From Desulfomonile tiedjei (GTDB lineage: Bacteria > Desulfobacterota > Desulfomonilia > Desulfomonilales > Desulfomonilaceae), in assembly GCA_016218715.1 (NCBI GenBank), contig JACRDG010000011.1, positions 1-64,000 of the forward strand: a stretch of 64,000 bases of DNA, read 5' to 3'. The position numbers were made by a program, and so were the translations under genes. The notes below the pieces were generated by a model. That model worked only from the letters and a program-made list of their open reading frames with translations, was not told where the DNA came from and did no database searches. This document shows, one piece after another, positions 44,552 to 52,426 of the stretch. Within the stretch, counting starts at the first letter, position 1, and every line of letters begins with the position of its first letter.

Positions 44552-45493
44552 ATGCACGTACCTATGGATATCGTAGACCGGCTCGTACGATCGATCAACT
44601 CGGTTTTGATCGGAAAAGACAACCAAGTGCGACACGTTGTGGCCGCTCTGCTCGCCAGAGGCCACGTTCTGATCGAAGACATCCCGGGGGTCGGGAAGAC
44701 ATTGCTCGCACTGGCTACGGCGCGCTCGATGGGGGTGCGTTTCCGGAGGATTCAATTTACCAGTGACACGCTCCCCTCCGACGTGGTGGGCGTCAACATC
44801 TACAATCCCAAGACCGCGGATTTCGAGTTCAAGGAAGGTCCCATATTTACCGAGGTCCTCCTGGCCGACGAAATCAACCGGACGTCGCCGCGCACGCAAT
44901 CTGCGCTCTTGGAAGCCATGGCAGAAGGAAAGGTTTCCGTAGACGGAACGAGTTACGAACTGTCCATGCCGTTTCTCGTCCTAGCCACCATGAATCCGGT
45001 GGAGCGCTTCGGTTCGTTTGAACTGCCCGAAAGCCAGTTGGACCGATTCATGATGTCCATAAGCCTCGGCTACCCGGACCGAAGTCATGAGCGTGAAATC
45101 TTCGTGCAGGACATGGAACACTTCCAAGCGGAGAAGCTCGAGCCCGTGGCCGAGCGATCGGCTATTGTACGGCTGCAGGAACAGGTTCGGGAGGTTCGCG
45201 TTGCCGAGGAAGTCATGGAATACCTCCTGGACCTCGTGAGAGCCACCCGAGAAAGTCCTTCTATCAGACTTGGACTTTCTTCCCGGGGAGGGTTGCATCT
45301 CAAGCGCGCCATGCAGGCTGTGGCGCTTATGAATGGGCGGGATTACGTGATACCGGGAGACCTCCGCGACGTGTTCCTGCCGGTGACCGTGCATCGCATC
45401 ATCCCCGAGGCCGGCTCCGCGGAAGGCTATTTCCGAGAGCGGCGAAGAAAGGTCCTGGAGGATTTGCTCCAGGGAGTAGAGGCCCCGATATAG
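44552..45493 (+). CDS. MoxR-family AAA+ ATPase
   Basis: A 313-aa AAA+ ATPase of the classic MoxR group: Walker A DIPGVGKTLLA (residues ~43-53), EGPIFTEVLLADEINRTSPR as Walker B with the family R-finger context, TQSALLEAMAEGKVSVDG, and sensor-1 LATMNPVERFGSFELPESQ. It is followed by DUF58 and transglutaminase genes, the usual partners, which suggests a cell-envelope or protein-maturation machine. The ATG at 44552 has AAAGGAC upstream. It is a different subfamily from the CoxD-like copy at 18258. Confidence 0.92.
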   Translation: MHVPMDIVDRLVRSINSVLIGKDNQVRHVVAALLARGHVLIEDIPGVGKTLLALATARSMGVRFRRIQFTSDTLPSDVVGVNIYNPKTADFEFKEGPIFTEVLLADEINRTSPRTQSALLEAMAEGKVSVDGTSYELSMPFLVLATMNPVERFGSFELPESQLDRFMMSISLGYPDRSHEREIFVQDMEHFQAEKLEPVAERSAIVRLQEQVREVRVAEEVMEYLLDLVRATRESPSIRLGLSSRGGLHLKRAMQAVALMNGRDYVIPGDLRDVFLPVTVHRIIPEAGSAEGYFRERRRKVLEDLLQGVEAPI

Positions 45494-45680
45494 GGCAATG
45501 AAACGCATCGAGAATGATCGCTTTCGGAACGGCGATTCCTGGTGAGTCGACCAAGAGAGCGTCATCAGAACACGGCCTCGGATGCAGAATCCAACGTCCC
45601 GATGCCCCAGCATTCCTCGGATTCTCTATGACGTCTCGGCATGACTCGTTGCCCTCCAAGTCGGTCCTGAAGGCCCGGCA

Positions 45681-46739
45681 ATGAGGAGAATAAGGACCGA
45701 AATGCCCGCGGCAACTCACGCGCTACCCTCCGTTTCTCCGCCGGAAGGCAGGACGCGCATGCGTCCCACGCCGTACGGCTGGTTCCTACTGTTCCTTTTG
45801 ATCTGGATACCCCTTGCCGCTGTGGTTACGGTCAACAACTTCCTGTTCATTATCTTCACGATGATGATCGGTCTGGCTGTTGTGTCTCGCTCATGGGCAA
45901 AGAAGAACCTCAATGCGGTCAACGTTCGCCGGCGACTTCCGCACGAGATATTCGCCGAGACCCCGTTCTCGATCCAGTACTTCGTGAAGTCCGACCGGAA
46001 ACCGTATGGATCGTTCAGTTTGTCGATACGAGAAGGGGGCCCTCTCAAAGGGGCGGATTCAGGGGTCGCAGCCAACTATGTGCCCGCTGAAGGCTCGGCG
46101 GAAGTAGCCGGGTCGTTCACGATAGAGGCACGCGGTGACGCGGTCATCGAACCCGGAGTCCTGTCGTCGGAATTCCCTTTCGGTCTGGCAACGTATTCCC
46201 GGAAATGCGGACCAACGCAACCGGTGCTGGTATTTCCCAGGATTCAGCCAGTGGAACACGAGATCCCGACTTGGCTCGGAGGCATAGGAACCGGGCTGGA
46301 ACGACCCGATCCCTTTGGTGTCGTCCCCTATCTCTTTCGAGATTATGTCCCTGGAGACCGGTACAAGCAGATTGACTGGAAGAAGACCGCAAGGACCGGG
46401 GTCCTGGTGTCCCGCGTCCTCTCAGATGAAGGCGCGCGGGAGATCACCATCCGCTTGCCGGTTGGGGCCTCGGAGAACGCTGTATCGAGAGCCGCGTCGC
46501 TGGTGGTCCACTTCGTTCGGTCAGGAAGGCCGGTCGCGCTGGAAGGACCGGGGTTCAGGACCGAGCCGGGGTGCAGTCACGAACACGCCAGGAAATTGCT
46601 CACCGTGCTTGCCAGATGGAATGGCGCGCCCTACGGTGAAGCAGCGCCCAGCGTTTCTCAGGGTCTGGCCGTGGACATAGATGAATCGGGAGAATTCCGG
46701 TGGGAGCGCGCCGAAGATCGCCATGGACGGAATCAATAG
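45681..46739 (+). CDS. DUF58 domain protein
   Basis: A 352-aa protein with two N-terminal membrane helices (about residues 30-75: FLLFLLIWIPLAAVVTVNNF and LFIIFTMMIGLAV). The DUF58 core motif is FRDYVPGDRYKQIDWKKTAR, preceded by PFGVV. DUF58 proteins are vWA-like, always found with MoxR ATPases, and thought to link the ATPase to envelope clients. ATG 45681 is used; an internal ATG at 45759 just before the first helix is possible. It overlaps the transglutaminase gene downstream. Confidence 0.9.
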   Translation: MRRIRTEMPAATHALPSVSPPEGRTRMRPTPYGWFLLFLLIWIPLAAVVTVNNFLFIIFTMMIGLAVVSRSWAKKNLNAVNVRRRLPHEIFAETPFSIQYFVKSDRKPYGSFSLSIREGGPLKGADSGVAANYVPAEGSAEVAGSFTIEARGDAVIEPGVLSSEFPFGLATYSRKCGPTQPVLVFPRIQPVEHEIPTWLGGIGTGLERPDPFGVVPYLFRDYVPGDRYKQIDWKKTARTGVLVSRVLSDEGAREITIRLPVGASENAVSRAASLVVHFVRSGRPVALEGPGFRTEPGCSHEHARKLLTVLARWNGAPYGEAAPSVSQGLAVDIDESGEFRWERAEDRHGRNQ

Positions 46740-48819
46740 CACAGGAAATTCTCTTGGAGAGAGAGTCAGACGATTTGTTACGGGTGCCTCGGTGCATTCT
46801 CCTGTTTCGGTGGGATCGCGTCAATTCACGACCTTCAAGTATTTCCTCACGGCGCTCGTCGGTCTGAGCGTTGCCTCGGCCTGCATTGAAAACGGCCTGC
46901 ACCCCCTCATTCTGCTGACGCTCCCGTTGATCGTGGCGGCACTGTCTCGCCCGGACTACAGCAAACCTTACCTCTGGTCGGAAAGAGCCACCACCGTGGC
47001 TTTCATCGTTTACGCAATCCTGGTCTGTCTTGTCATTCTGATGAGGGTACGGAGCATTCCCTTGCCGCTCTTGCTGGTCTACTGGACCTACGGCACCATG
47101 GTCGCTCGGGTGCTCAGTCCTCTGCACGACCGCAACCTCGCTCAGTTGATATTTTTGACCGCCGGGCTGGTGCTTATCAACTGCATACTCACCAACCACA
47201 TGCTGTTCGGCGCGATACTCCCGCTCTATTTGGGTTGCCTCATGTGTGCCTTGCTCCTCTTTGATTTCGCAAGGAGCACAAAAGGGGGGAGCCTGAGCCG
47301 CGAGGAGCCGGGTGACGAGCAAGCGCGAGGCTTATGTCGGCATCTCGGTAAGATCACCGTCGGTATCTTGGCCTTCACGGTTGCGGCCTTCGTGGTGCTC
47401 CCGCGGCCGTTCCTCGTGGTCCCTGGGCTGAGAGCGGCCATTTCTTCGCCGGAGGGGCTGGCGGAACTCGAACAGCGAGTCAGTTACCGAGACATGGTTA
47501 ATATGGCTGGTCGAGATCGGATCGCGTTCTCCGTCGAGGTCAAGCGCGGAACTCTCCCGGATTCTCCGTACTGGAGAGGACGGGTCCTCGACCGGTACGA
47601 CGGCAAGGGCTGGGTTGCGGAAGGGGCGCGCAAGGGGATGCCAAAGGTTGTACGATCCAGGTCCGCGGCATCGGTTGAGTATGATTTCACCCCGTACAAA
47701 CTACGCTCCAGGAACATCTATGCCTGCGGCCTACCGGTCCGCGCCTTGGGCGGCAACCCCCCTCGGCGCCTGTACATAACGAATGACGCCGAGGTCGTTG
47801 TCGACTCGCCGTTTCTGTTCTCGACCAGCTATCGGGTCACGAGCGTCAACCAGCCGGTTCCAGCTTACCGAAGGCAGATCGCGCCCAATTTGGATACGAA
47901 CGGCATTACCCCACGAACTGCAGAACTTGCCCGCGAGTGGACGTCGGGGCGCGCAACTCCGGAAGCCCAGGCGCAGGCGATCATCGATAGATTTGCCAGA
48001 AGGTTCCGCTACACGTTGGACATCCCAGCTCGCCCCGAAAGCGCCGACCCGCTGGAGTATTTCCTCTTTGAGAGCCGGGCGGGCCACTGTGAGTACTTTG
48101 CCGGGGCGCTCTGCATCATGCTGCGATCTCTCGGCATTCCGGCCAGGGTAGTGGAAGGATTTTCGGGCTCAGAACCTACGGACGACCCTCAACAATTCGT
48201 CGTACGATTCGCGAACGCCCATGCGTGGGTGGAGGCCGTCCTGGGTGGCGACACATGGACCACTCTCGACCCTACCCCTCCCGCGGGGAGCGAATTCGCT
48301 GGACGGCTCTGGCGACAAATCGTGGACTTTTACGATCGTTGGGACAATCGGTGGGTAAGGAATGTGGTCTATTTCGATAGATCGGATCAGACGCTTCTGT
48401 GGGAAAGCGTGACCGGACTTGTCTCCGGAGAAGTCGCGTTGCCCGCATGGCTTGGCAAGAACACAGAGTACCTCCAGTGGCTTGTTATTTTGGCAGGATT
48501 TCTCTCGCTGACCGCGGCTTTGGTGGCGTATCGGTTCCGCCGGGGGAAAACGGATCTTTCGTCCTTGTACCTCAAGACCATGGACGACCTCGTCTCGAAA
48601 GGGGCTCTGAGTAAGGTGCACTCTTGGCACGAGGAGAGCTTGGATGAAATAGGCACGAGATCTCCAGGCGCGCGGGATAGTATGACCAGGTTTATGGATC
48701 TGTACTTGCGAGGAAGATTCGGGAACGACAAGGGCATCTCGCGGGAGGAGCTGTCCAGAGCACGGCGGGAACTCCTCGAGAGCGTGAAGCGAGACCAGGC
48801 GAGTACGTCAGGGACGTGA
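46723..48819 (+). CDS. Transglutaminase-domain membrane protein (TgpA/DUF3488 family)
   Basis: A 698-aa membrane protein. About seven hydrophobic helices fill residues ~35-230 (DUF3488-like). A periplasmic transglutaminase-like domain follows at ~420-530, with Cys in AGHCEYFAGALC, His in NAHAWVE and Asp in TLDPTPP as the catalytic triad. A further membrane helix (~580-605) precedes a cytoplasmic C-terminal tail. TgpA of Pseudomonas is essential and exposes this domain to the periplasm. Start ATG 46723 overlaps DUF58 by 17 bases; ATG 46681 is an alternative. Confidence 0.9.
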   Translation: MDGINSTGNSLGERVRRFVTGASVHSPVSVGSRQFTTFKYFLTALVGLSVASACIENGLHPLILLTLPLIVAALSRPDYSKPYLWSERATTVAFIVYAILVCLVILMRVRSIPLPLLLVYWTYGTMVARVLSPLHDRNLAQLIFLTAGLVLINCILTNHMLFGAILPLYLGCLMCALLLFDFARSTKGGSLSREEPGDEQARGLCRHLGKITVGILAFTVAAFVVLPRPFLVVPGLRAAISSPEGLAELEQRVSYRDMVNMAGRDRIAFSVEVKRGTLPDSPYWRGRVLDRYDGKGWVAEGARKGMPKVVRSRSAASVEYDFTPYKLRSRNIYACGLPVRALGGNPPRRLYITNDAEVVVDSPFLFSTSYRVTSVNQPVPAYRRQIAPNLDTNGITPRTAELAREWTSGRATPEAQAQAIIDRFARRFRYTLDIPARPESADPLEYFLFESRAGHCEYFAGALCIMLRSLGIPARVVEGFSGSEPTDDPQQFVVRFANAHAWVEAVLGGDTWTTLDPTPPAGSEFAGRLWRQIVDFYDRWDNRWVRNVVYFDRSDQTLLWESVTGLVSGEVALPAWLGKNTEYLQWLVILAGFLSLTAALVAYRFRRGKTDLSSLYLKTMDDLVSKGALSKVHSWHEESLDEIGTRSPGARDSMTRFMDLYLRGRFGNDKGISREELSRARRELLESVKRDQASTSGT

Positions 48820-48870
48820 GCCCTGCCGCGAGCGTTCAGAGCCTCACACCGAACTTGAGAAGCCGATTAT

Positions 48871-49659
48871 TTAATGCACTTCGGTATAGTACCGCCCGCC
48901 GGGCCGCATATGCGCGTCCGAGTCGTCGAATATCTTGAACTTCGCAATCCCCCATTTTTGGAGTCGAAAGCGCACGGCAGTCCAGAGAACCCCCAATCCA
49001 TAGACAACCGAGCGCTGGAAATTGATGGAAGACGCTTCCGGGAAGTATCTGGTGGGACAAGAGATCTCACCGAGACGGAAATCGAAAAAGAGGGCCTGCG
49101 CGAGCATCTCGTTGTCGAAGAGGAAATCGTCGGAGTTTGCATAGATGGGGAGTTCTTCCAGAGCCTTTCGCGAAAAGGCCCGGAAGCCCGTGTGAAACTC
49201 CGACAGCTTCGATCCGAGGAGCGCGTTCTCGATCAACGTCAACACACGGTTCGACAAGTACTTGTACCCCGGCATGCCGCCGCTTCTGGCCTTGCCGCCG
49301 AGAATGCGCGAGCCCAGCACCACATCGTATTCCTCCGATACCACCATCGCTGCCATGGCCGGTACCAGCTTGGGAGAGTACTGATAGTCAGGGTGAAGCA
49401 TGACGATCACATCCGCATCCGATTTGAGCGCCTCGGTATAGCAGGTTTTCTGATTTCGACCGTACCCGTAGTTCCGGTTGTGAAGAAACGATCGTATCCC
49501 CATCTCCCGTGCCACACGAACGGTCTCGTCAGCGCTGAAGTCGTCCACGAGCAGAATGTCGTCCACCACCTGCCGATCCAACTCCGCAATGGTCTGTTCG
49601 AGGGTCTTGGCGGCATTGTATGCCGGGAGGACGGCTATGATTTTCTTTCCATTCAACAT
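48871..49659 (-). CDS. Family 2 glycosyltransferase
   Basis: A 262-aa GT-A fold glycosyltransferase: KIIAVLPAYNAAKTLEQTI and ILLVDDFSADETV form the nucleotide-binding start, and VIVMLHPDYQYSPKLVPAM carries the aspartates of the metal-binding DxD-type region (HPDYQ). It resembles the dolichyl/undecaprenyl-phosphate sugar synthase branch. No membrane anchor is apparent. The acceptor is unknown. It converges with the TgpA-like gene, 51 bases between stops, and is followed on - by the XdhC gene upstream. Confidence 0.87.
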   Translation of the reverse strand: MLNGKKIIAVLPAYNAAKTLEQTIAELDRQVVDDILLVDDFSADETVRVAREMGIRSFLHNRNYGYGRNQKTCYTEALKSDADVIVMLHPDYQYSPKLVPAMAAMVVSEEYDVVLGSRILGGKARSGGMPGYKYLSNRVLTLIENALLGSKLSEFHTGFRAFSRKALEELPIYANSDDFLFDNEMLAQALFFDFRLGEISCPTRYFPEASSINFQRSVVYGLGVLWTAVRFRLQKWGIAKFKIFDDSDAHMRPGGRYYTEVH

Positions 49660-49732
49660 GTGCGGTCTCGGTTGAGAAAAGGCCTATCGGAGGCCGAAAG
49701 AAGACCCCTTACCAGTCCTGTTCAAGCGACCT

Positions 49733-50884
49733 CTAAATCGTCTCAGGAGAATCAGGTGGTTCGCACGGGATTGCCTGGCTGTGTGCTGGGGTCCTGGCTG
49801 CCGGCCCCGCTTGCACGTTTCCGAGCCTCGCCTTGGCGTTTCGTGCCTGTATCATCTCGGCGACAATCGAGACCCCTATCTCTTCGGGGGTTTCTCCTCC
49901 GATGGGGAGTCCGATGGGCGCGTGCACGCGTTGCAGGTCCTCCCGGGTAAACCCTTCCATGAGGAGCGCCTGAAAGATCAGGTTGTTCTTCCTGCGGGAC
50001 CCGATCATCCCGATGTATGCGGCAGGAGTTCGGAGCGCTTGGGCAAGCACCGTTCTGTCGTGGCTGTGGCCCCTCGTGACGATCACGATATAGCAATCAC
50101 TATCGATCCCCAGGCCGGAAAGGGCATTTTCGAAGGAATCGAGCACGACCACCCGATCGGCATTAGGGAACCGCTCCCGTGACGCGAGCCCTGTCCGGTC
50201 GTCGAGTACCACGACCTGAAAATGCACGTACGCCGCGAGAAGTGCCACGCTCACTCCCACGTGTCCTGCACCGAACAAGTAAACCGTGCCCGCGGGATGC
50301 AGCCACTCCAGCAGCACAGGATGTTCCGAACCCGAGAGGTCCAGAATCTGAATCGGTCTCAACAAGCGCTGCTCTGGCGTCGCTGCGAAAGCTCCGTCTT
50401 CTCCGGGGAAGCCCCCTGTACGCGTCCCTTGAGTGTCGATCAGGAGATGACGGACCCCTTCCGCTGATTTGCCGTTCAGGGGTATTGCCACCTGGCTGTA
50501 GAGGAGACCGGAGCCTCGAGACCCGACCATGCCGAGCACGCGTCTGAAAATGTCCTCCCGCACCTTGTCCGCTGAATCGACAAACTCCAGGAGCACTTCC
50601 GCCTCGCCTCCGCAAATCATCTCGGTGGAGGTGGAGTCCTTGCCCGTGAACGAGAACACGGATCGGTACGATGCCCGAGTCTCCAGAACCGTCTCAGCAA
50701 ATCTCTGGACCCGCGCTTCGAACAGGCCTCCCCCGATGGTCCCGACGGTCCCGCCATCGTCCCGCAGGAGAAAACGGGTTCCCACGTGCCGGGGAGATGA
50801 TCCTTTGACCGACAAGATCGTCGCCAGCACGAAATTGCGATTTTGGTCGAATTGCTCGACCGCTGCTTGCCATATGTGCAGCAT
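49733..50884 (-). CDS. XdhC/CoxI-family protein
   Basis: A 383-aa protein. The N-terminal XdhC domain has FVLATILSVKGSSPRHVGTR, FLLRDDGGTVGTIGGGLFEA and MICGGEAEVLLEF. The C-terminal Rossmann-like domain has VYLFGAGHVGVSVALLAAY, then VVVLDDR and AYIGMIGSRRK. XdhC proteins bind and hand sulfurated molybdenum cofactor to xanthine-dehydrogenase-type hydroxylases; CoxI is the CO-dehydrogenase counterpart. A CoxD/CoxE pair lies 30 kb away in this window, but no hydroxylase. The ATG follows GGGGATAAGG. Confidence 0.92.
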   Translation of the reverse strand: MLHIWQAAVEQFDQNRNFVLATILSVKGSSPRHVGTRFLLRDDGGTVGTIGGGLFEARVQRFAETVLETRASYRSVFSFTGKDSTSTEMICGGEAEVLLEFVDSADKVREDIFRRVLGMVGSRGSGLLYSQVAIPLNGKSAEGVRHLLIDTQGTRTGGFPGEDGAFAATPEQRLLRPIQILDLSGSEHPVLLEWLHPAGTVYLFGAGHVGVSVALLAAYVHFQVVVLDDRTGLASRERFPNADRVVVLDSFENALSGLGIDSDCYIVIVTRGHSHDRTVLAQALRTPAAYIGMIGSRRKNNLIFQALLMEGFTREDLQRVHAPIGLPIGGETPEEIGVSIVAEMIQARNAKARLGNVQAGPAARTPAHSQAIPCEPPDSPETI

Positions 50885-51090
50885 GGTATCCTTATCCCCC
50901 AGTTCCCGGGTTGTCCGTGCAATCCGGCCGGAATGGAGAACTCTATCTTCATGTGCTTCAGGCCCAAAGCTTTACGCACCGAGCACGGTCTTGTCAAGGT
51001 CCGGGGCAGCGGAACGACACCAGGACTCCCGAGCGTCCCGTGCACCCGGCGCGGTTTCATAACGAACGGTCTGACAATGCGGCTTGAATT

Positions 51091-51888
51091 CTATCTCGAG
51101 TCGGGGGAGTACTGACGGATCGCCTTTTCGAGTCTTGTGTCTCCCTTGAGCGTGTAGAGCAGACTCGTCTGGTCTGACCATGCCTTGACCAGTTTAGGAA
51201 CGTACTTGGATGGATTGGCCTTCATCGCGGCTTCCAGATACTGAATGACCTTGTCCCACTCGTTCAGGCGGCTGTAGCAGTCCGCGAGGAGGTACGATCC
51301 GAGGCCCTTGTCGTCATCCGGTTCGTATTTCCGGAAATCCTTGGACATCTTCTCCGTGGCTGCAAGCACTCGCCGCGCACGATCCGGTTCGTCGAGGTAC
51401 AAATAGGTCCGCGCGATGAAGATAAGGTAGAGTGGGTTTTTTTCCGACTCGCGGGCCGCGTCTTGGTAATAGCCCATGGCAACCTGGTGTTTATCGACGG
51501 AGAAGTACAGGTGGCCGATATTGGCGAGCACTTTCGCCCGTTCTTCCGGAGAATCAGCGAACTCCAACGAGCGCTCGAAGTTTTTCATCGCGTTCGCATG
51601 ATCGCCCATATTCTTGTAGCAAACGCCGATTGCGTTGAAACCGGAGAAGCTTTCGGGCTCCTCCAGCACATGTTGCGTGAAGGCTTCTATGGCGCTGGAA
51701 AAGTCTTCTTCTCGAGCAAGTCGTATCCCTTTTTCTTTGAAACGGTCCTGAGGAACCTCCGAACGCGGCTCGAAGAACAGATTCAATCCGAAGGGCATCC
51801 CACGGGGCGGCACCTTGCGCGCGCAACCGCCGGCAAGCACAACCACGCAGAGGGATGCGAGTGAGCAGGCAAGGATCAATCGATTCAC
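51091..51888 (-). CDS. TPR-repeat lipoprotein
   Basis: A 265-aa protein. The signal peptide ends in VLAGGC, so Cys22 is the likely lipidated residue of a lipoprotein; the next residues (ARKVPP) do not give a sorting signal. From ~65 to 235 there are at least four tetratricopeptide-like helix pairs, such as EESFSGFNAIGVCYKNMGD, FERSLEFADSPEERAKVLAN and GHLYFSVDKHQVAMGYYQDA. TPR lipoproteins serve as assembly factors (for example for pili or outer-membrane complexes). GTG 51888 follows GGGGGAG. Not in an operon with its neighbours. Confidence 0.82.
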   Translation of the reverse strand: MNRLILACSLASLCVVVLAGGCARKVPPRGMPFGLNLFFEPRSEVPQDRFKEKGIRLAREEDFSSAIEAFTQHVLEEPESFSGFNAIGVCYKNMGDHANAMKNFERSLEFADSPEERAKVLANIGHLYFSVDKHQVAMGYYQDAARESEKNPLYLIFIARTYLYLDEPDRARRVLAATEKMSKDFRKYEPDDDKGLGSYLLADCYSRLNEWDKVIQYLEAAMKANPSKYVPKLVKAWSDQTSLLYTLKGDTRLEKAIRQYSPDSR

Positions 51889-52426
51889 GGATACTCCCCC
51901 CTCGAGGGCAGCATATCGTGAGATCCACTAAGCCAAGGTCCCGGAGTGAAACCGGAGGTCCTGTCCATGGTCGTTACGGAACCGTGCTGCTCCACGAGAC
52001 ACGCACCGGCCTGTCCCGTGCCATCCGGCTCGACGGGCACGCGCAACTTCGGCCATCGACCAACCTGGCGAGCTTCCGGTACAGAGGCGAGTTCGAGCAA
52101 CGTGGGGGACAGACCGGTCACGAGTTCTCCCGTGCGTCGAAGATGGCGGCCCGCCTGCCAAATGGTTGGAACCGGCTGAACTCTCTCTTTGGCCGGTGAG
52201 ACGAGCCGGCGACACCATACCGAATTGACGCTTCTGTGGCAAGCTCCGGGATGGGGAGCAACCTTGACAAAATCGCTTGAAACCCCTAGTGTTTGGAGTC
52301 GGATTGAGAGCTTCTCTATGAGAAAGGCGATCGCTTGCCTCCCCGGGGAGGAGAGCATTTGCCGCGACATCTGGGGGATGGATAGGCGTGTCCTCATATG
52401 TCATTTCGCGTGAATGAGCACAGTTG
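51889..52426. promoter_or_regulatory. Divergent intergenic region with candidate promoter at 52264-52292
   Basis: A 538-base gap between the TPR lipoprotein (-) and the PATAN scaffold gene (+). On + it has TTGACA (52264-52269), a perfect -35 box, 17 bases before TAGTGT (52287-52292), a weak -10 box. No convincing gene is seen in the rest. Confidence 0.45.
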
